From NCBI GenBank assembly GCA_945871455.1, contig CAMBXJ010000288.1:1-5944 (forward strand): DNA of 5,944 bases, in the 5' to 3' direction. How positions within the stretch are numbered: the first letter of the stretch is position 1; every line of letters begins with the position of its first letter. Both the position numbers and the translations under genes were made by a program. Source of the DNA: Asaia bogorensis. Its GTDB lineage: Bacteria > Pseudomonadota > Alphaproteobacteria > Acetobacterales > Acetobacteraceae. The notes below the pieces were generated by a model. The model worked only from the letters and a program-made list of their open reading frames with translations. It searched no databases and was not told where the DNA came from. This document shows, in pieces, positions 5,268-5,944 of this stretch.

Positions 5268-5944
5268 ATGCCGGCAGCCACGGTCTCGCAATGCGCGGTT
5301 CTGGTCGGCGGGCTCGGCACGCGCCTCGGGGCACTGACGGCGGCGGTTCCCAAGCCCATCCTGCCCTGTGGAGACCGCCCCTTTCTGGCCTGGCTGCTGC
5401 GGGAATTCGTGCGCTTCGGCGTGTCCGATTTCCTGCTGCTGACCGGGCACATGTCAGCCGAAATCGAGAAGGCCGCCGCAACCATCCAGGCGGGATTGCC
5501 GCGTGGCGTCAGCGTGTCGCTGTCCGAGGAGCCGATCCGTGCCGGCACCGGCGGCGCGGTATTTCATGCCCGGGACCGCCTTGATCAGCGCTTCCTGCTG
5601 TGCAACGGCGATTCCTTGTTTGACTGCAACATTGGCGGGTTGCTTGCCGCGTCTGCCGCCGATCCGGCGGATGCGACCGGGCGCATGGTGCTGCGCCGGT
5701 TGGACGACGCATCCCGCTTCGGCGTCGTCGCGCTGGAAGGCGACCGGGTGGTGGAGTTCAAGGAACGCCCGCCGGCCAATACCCCAGGCATCATCAACGG
5801 CGGGGTCTATCTGTTCAACCGGTCCCTGGTCGATGTGCTGGAACCGGCGTGCTCGATGGAATCGGACATCATGCCGCGCCTGGCCGCCGGCGGGATGCTG
5901 CGCGGGGCGGTGGCGGAGGGGTATTTTCGCGATATCGGCGTGCC
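5268..5944 (+). CDS. hddC-like: HddC-like D-glycero-D-manno-heptose 1-phosphate guanylyltransferase, cut by window edge
   Basis: This encodes a sugar-1-phosphate nucleotidyltransferase that activates a sugar phosphate with an NTP, here most likely making GDP-heptose for surface polysaccharide, S-layer or LPS. The 225 complete codons show the nucleotide-binding start VLVGGLGTRL (11-20) and PKPILP (28-33). They also show GTGGA (93-97), metal Asp D115 in CNGDS, INGGVYLFN (176-184), and the second metal Asp D222 in GYFRDIGVP near the edge. The combination INGGVYLF plus SDIMPRL plus GYFRDIG matches HddC-type enzymes better than glucose-1-phosphate thymidylyltransferases, though mannose-1-phosphate guanylyltransferase relatives cannot be excluded. 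HddC-type proteins are about 230-240 residues, so only a few residues are missing. The start at 5268 was chosen for its ribosome site. The gene probably opens a polysaccharide locus to the right. Confidence 0.85.
   Translation, partial: MPAATVSQCAVLVGGLGTRLGALTAAVPKPILPCGDRPFLAWLLREFVRFGVSDFLLLTGHMSAEIEKAAATIQAGLPRGVSVSLSEEPIRAGTGGAVFHARDRLDQRFLLCNGDSLFDCNIGGLLAASAADPADATGRMVLRRLDDASRFGVVALEGDRVVEFKERPPANTPGIINGGVYLFNRSLVDVLEPACSMESDIMPRLAAGGMLRGAVAEGYFRDIGV

Noticed and set aside
5099..5584. Readthrough continuation of the wHTH frame past its TAG
   Set aside because: The frame stays open, but it runs through tandem repeats and then out of frame over the nucleotidyltransferase. Unlike the arsRC case, the tail has no family resemblance, so TAG is taken as the true stop.

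Overview
The window is GC-rich, densely packed bacterial DNA. Codon use and gene types (a fused ArsR-ArsC gene, an ArsJ-type GAPDH, a PaaG-like crotonase, a heptose-1-phosphate nucleotidyltransferase) fit an alphaproteobacterium, perhaps of the Rhodospirillales. That placement is inference from gene style only. I see no rRNA, tRNA, CRISPR array, transposase or integrase.

Left third, minus strand (about 1-1980): an arsenic-resistance operon read right to left and leaving the window at position 1. The first gene encodes an ArsR-type repressor fused to a thioredoxin-type (LMW-phosphatase fold) arsenate reductase. The second encodes the GAPDH that partners the ArsJ exporter, cut by the window edge just before its C-terminus. 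ArsJ itself would be expected just beyond the edge. The fusion gene carries an in-frame TAG at 1095-1097. The same frame continues for 42 codons that look like the normal last helix of the reductase and ends 3 nt before the GAPDH start codon. The gene therefore seems to have suffered a nonsense mutation, or a sequencing error, or it is read through. A small inverted repeat over a TATGAT box and the start codon is a plausible ArsR operator.

Middle (1980-4024): a minus-strand crotonase-fold enzyme lacking both hydratase glutamates but keeping a PaaG-like Asp, followed downstream by a strong 12-bp stem-loop. Divergent from it, across a 215-bp intergenic region, lies a plus-strand five-bladed beta-propeller protein resembling GH43/GH32-type glycosidases, probably cytoplasmic, with a short tandem duplication at its C-terminus.

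Right third, plus strand (4025-5944): after 105 bp with no clear feature comes a 322-residue protein that appears to be built from four winged-helix units. A four-copy 15-bp tandem repeat begins three bases after its stop codon. Last is a HddC-like heptose-1-phosphate nucleotidyltransferase gene, cut by the right edge, probably the beginning of a surface-polysaccharide locus.

The ars operon works as a unit: arsenic sensing, arsenate reduction, and the parallel route of making 1-arseno-3-phosphoglycerate for export. The remaining genes show no obvious functional link to it or to each other.
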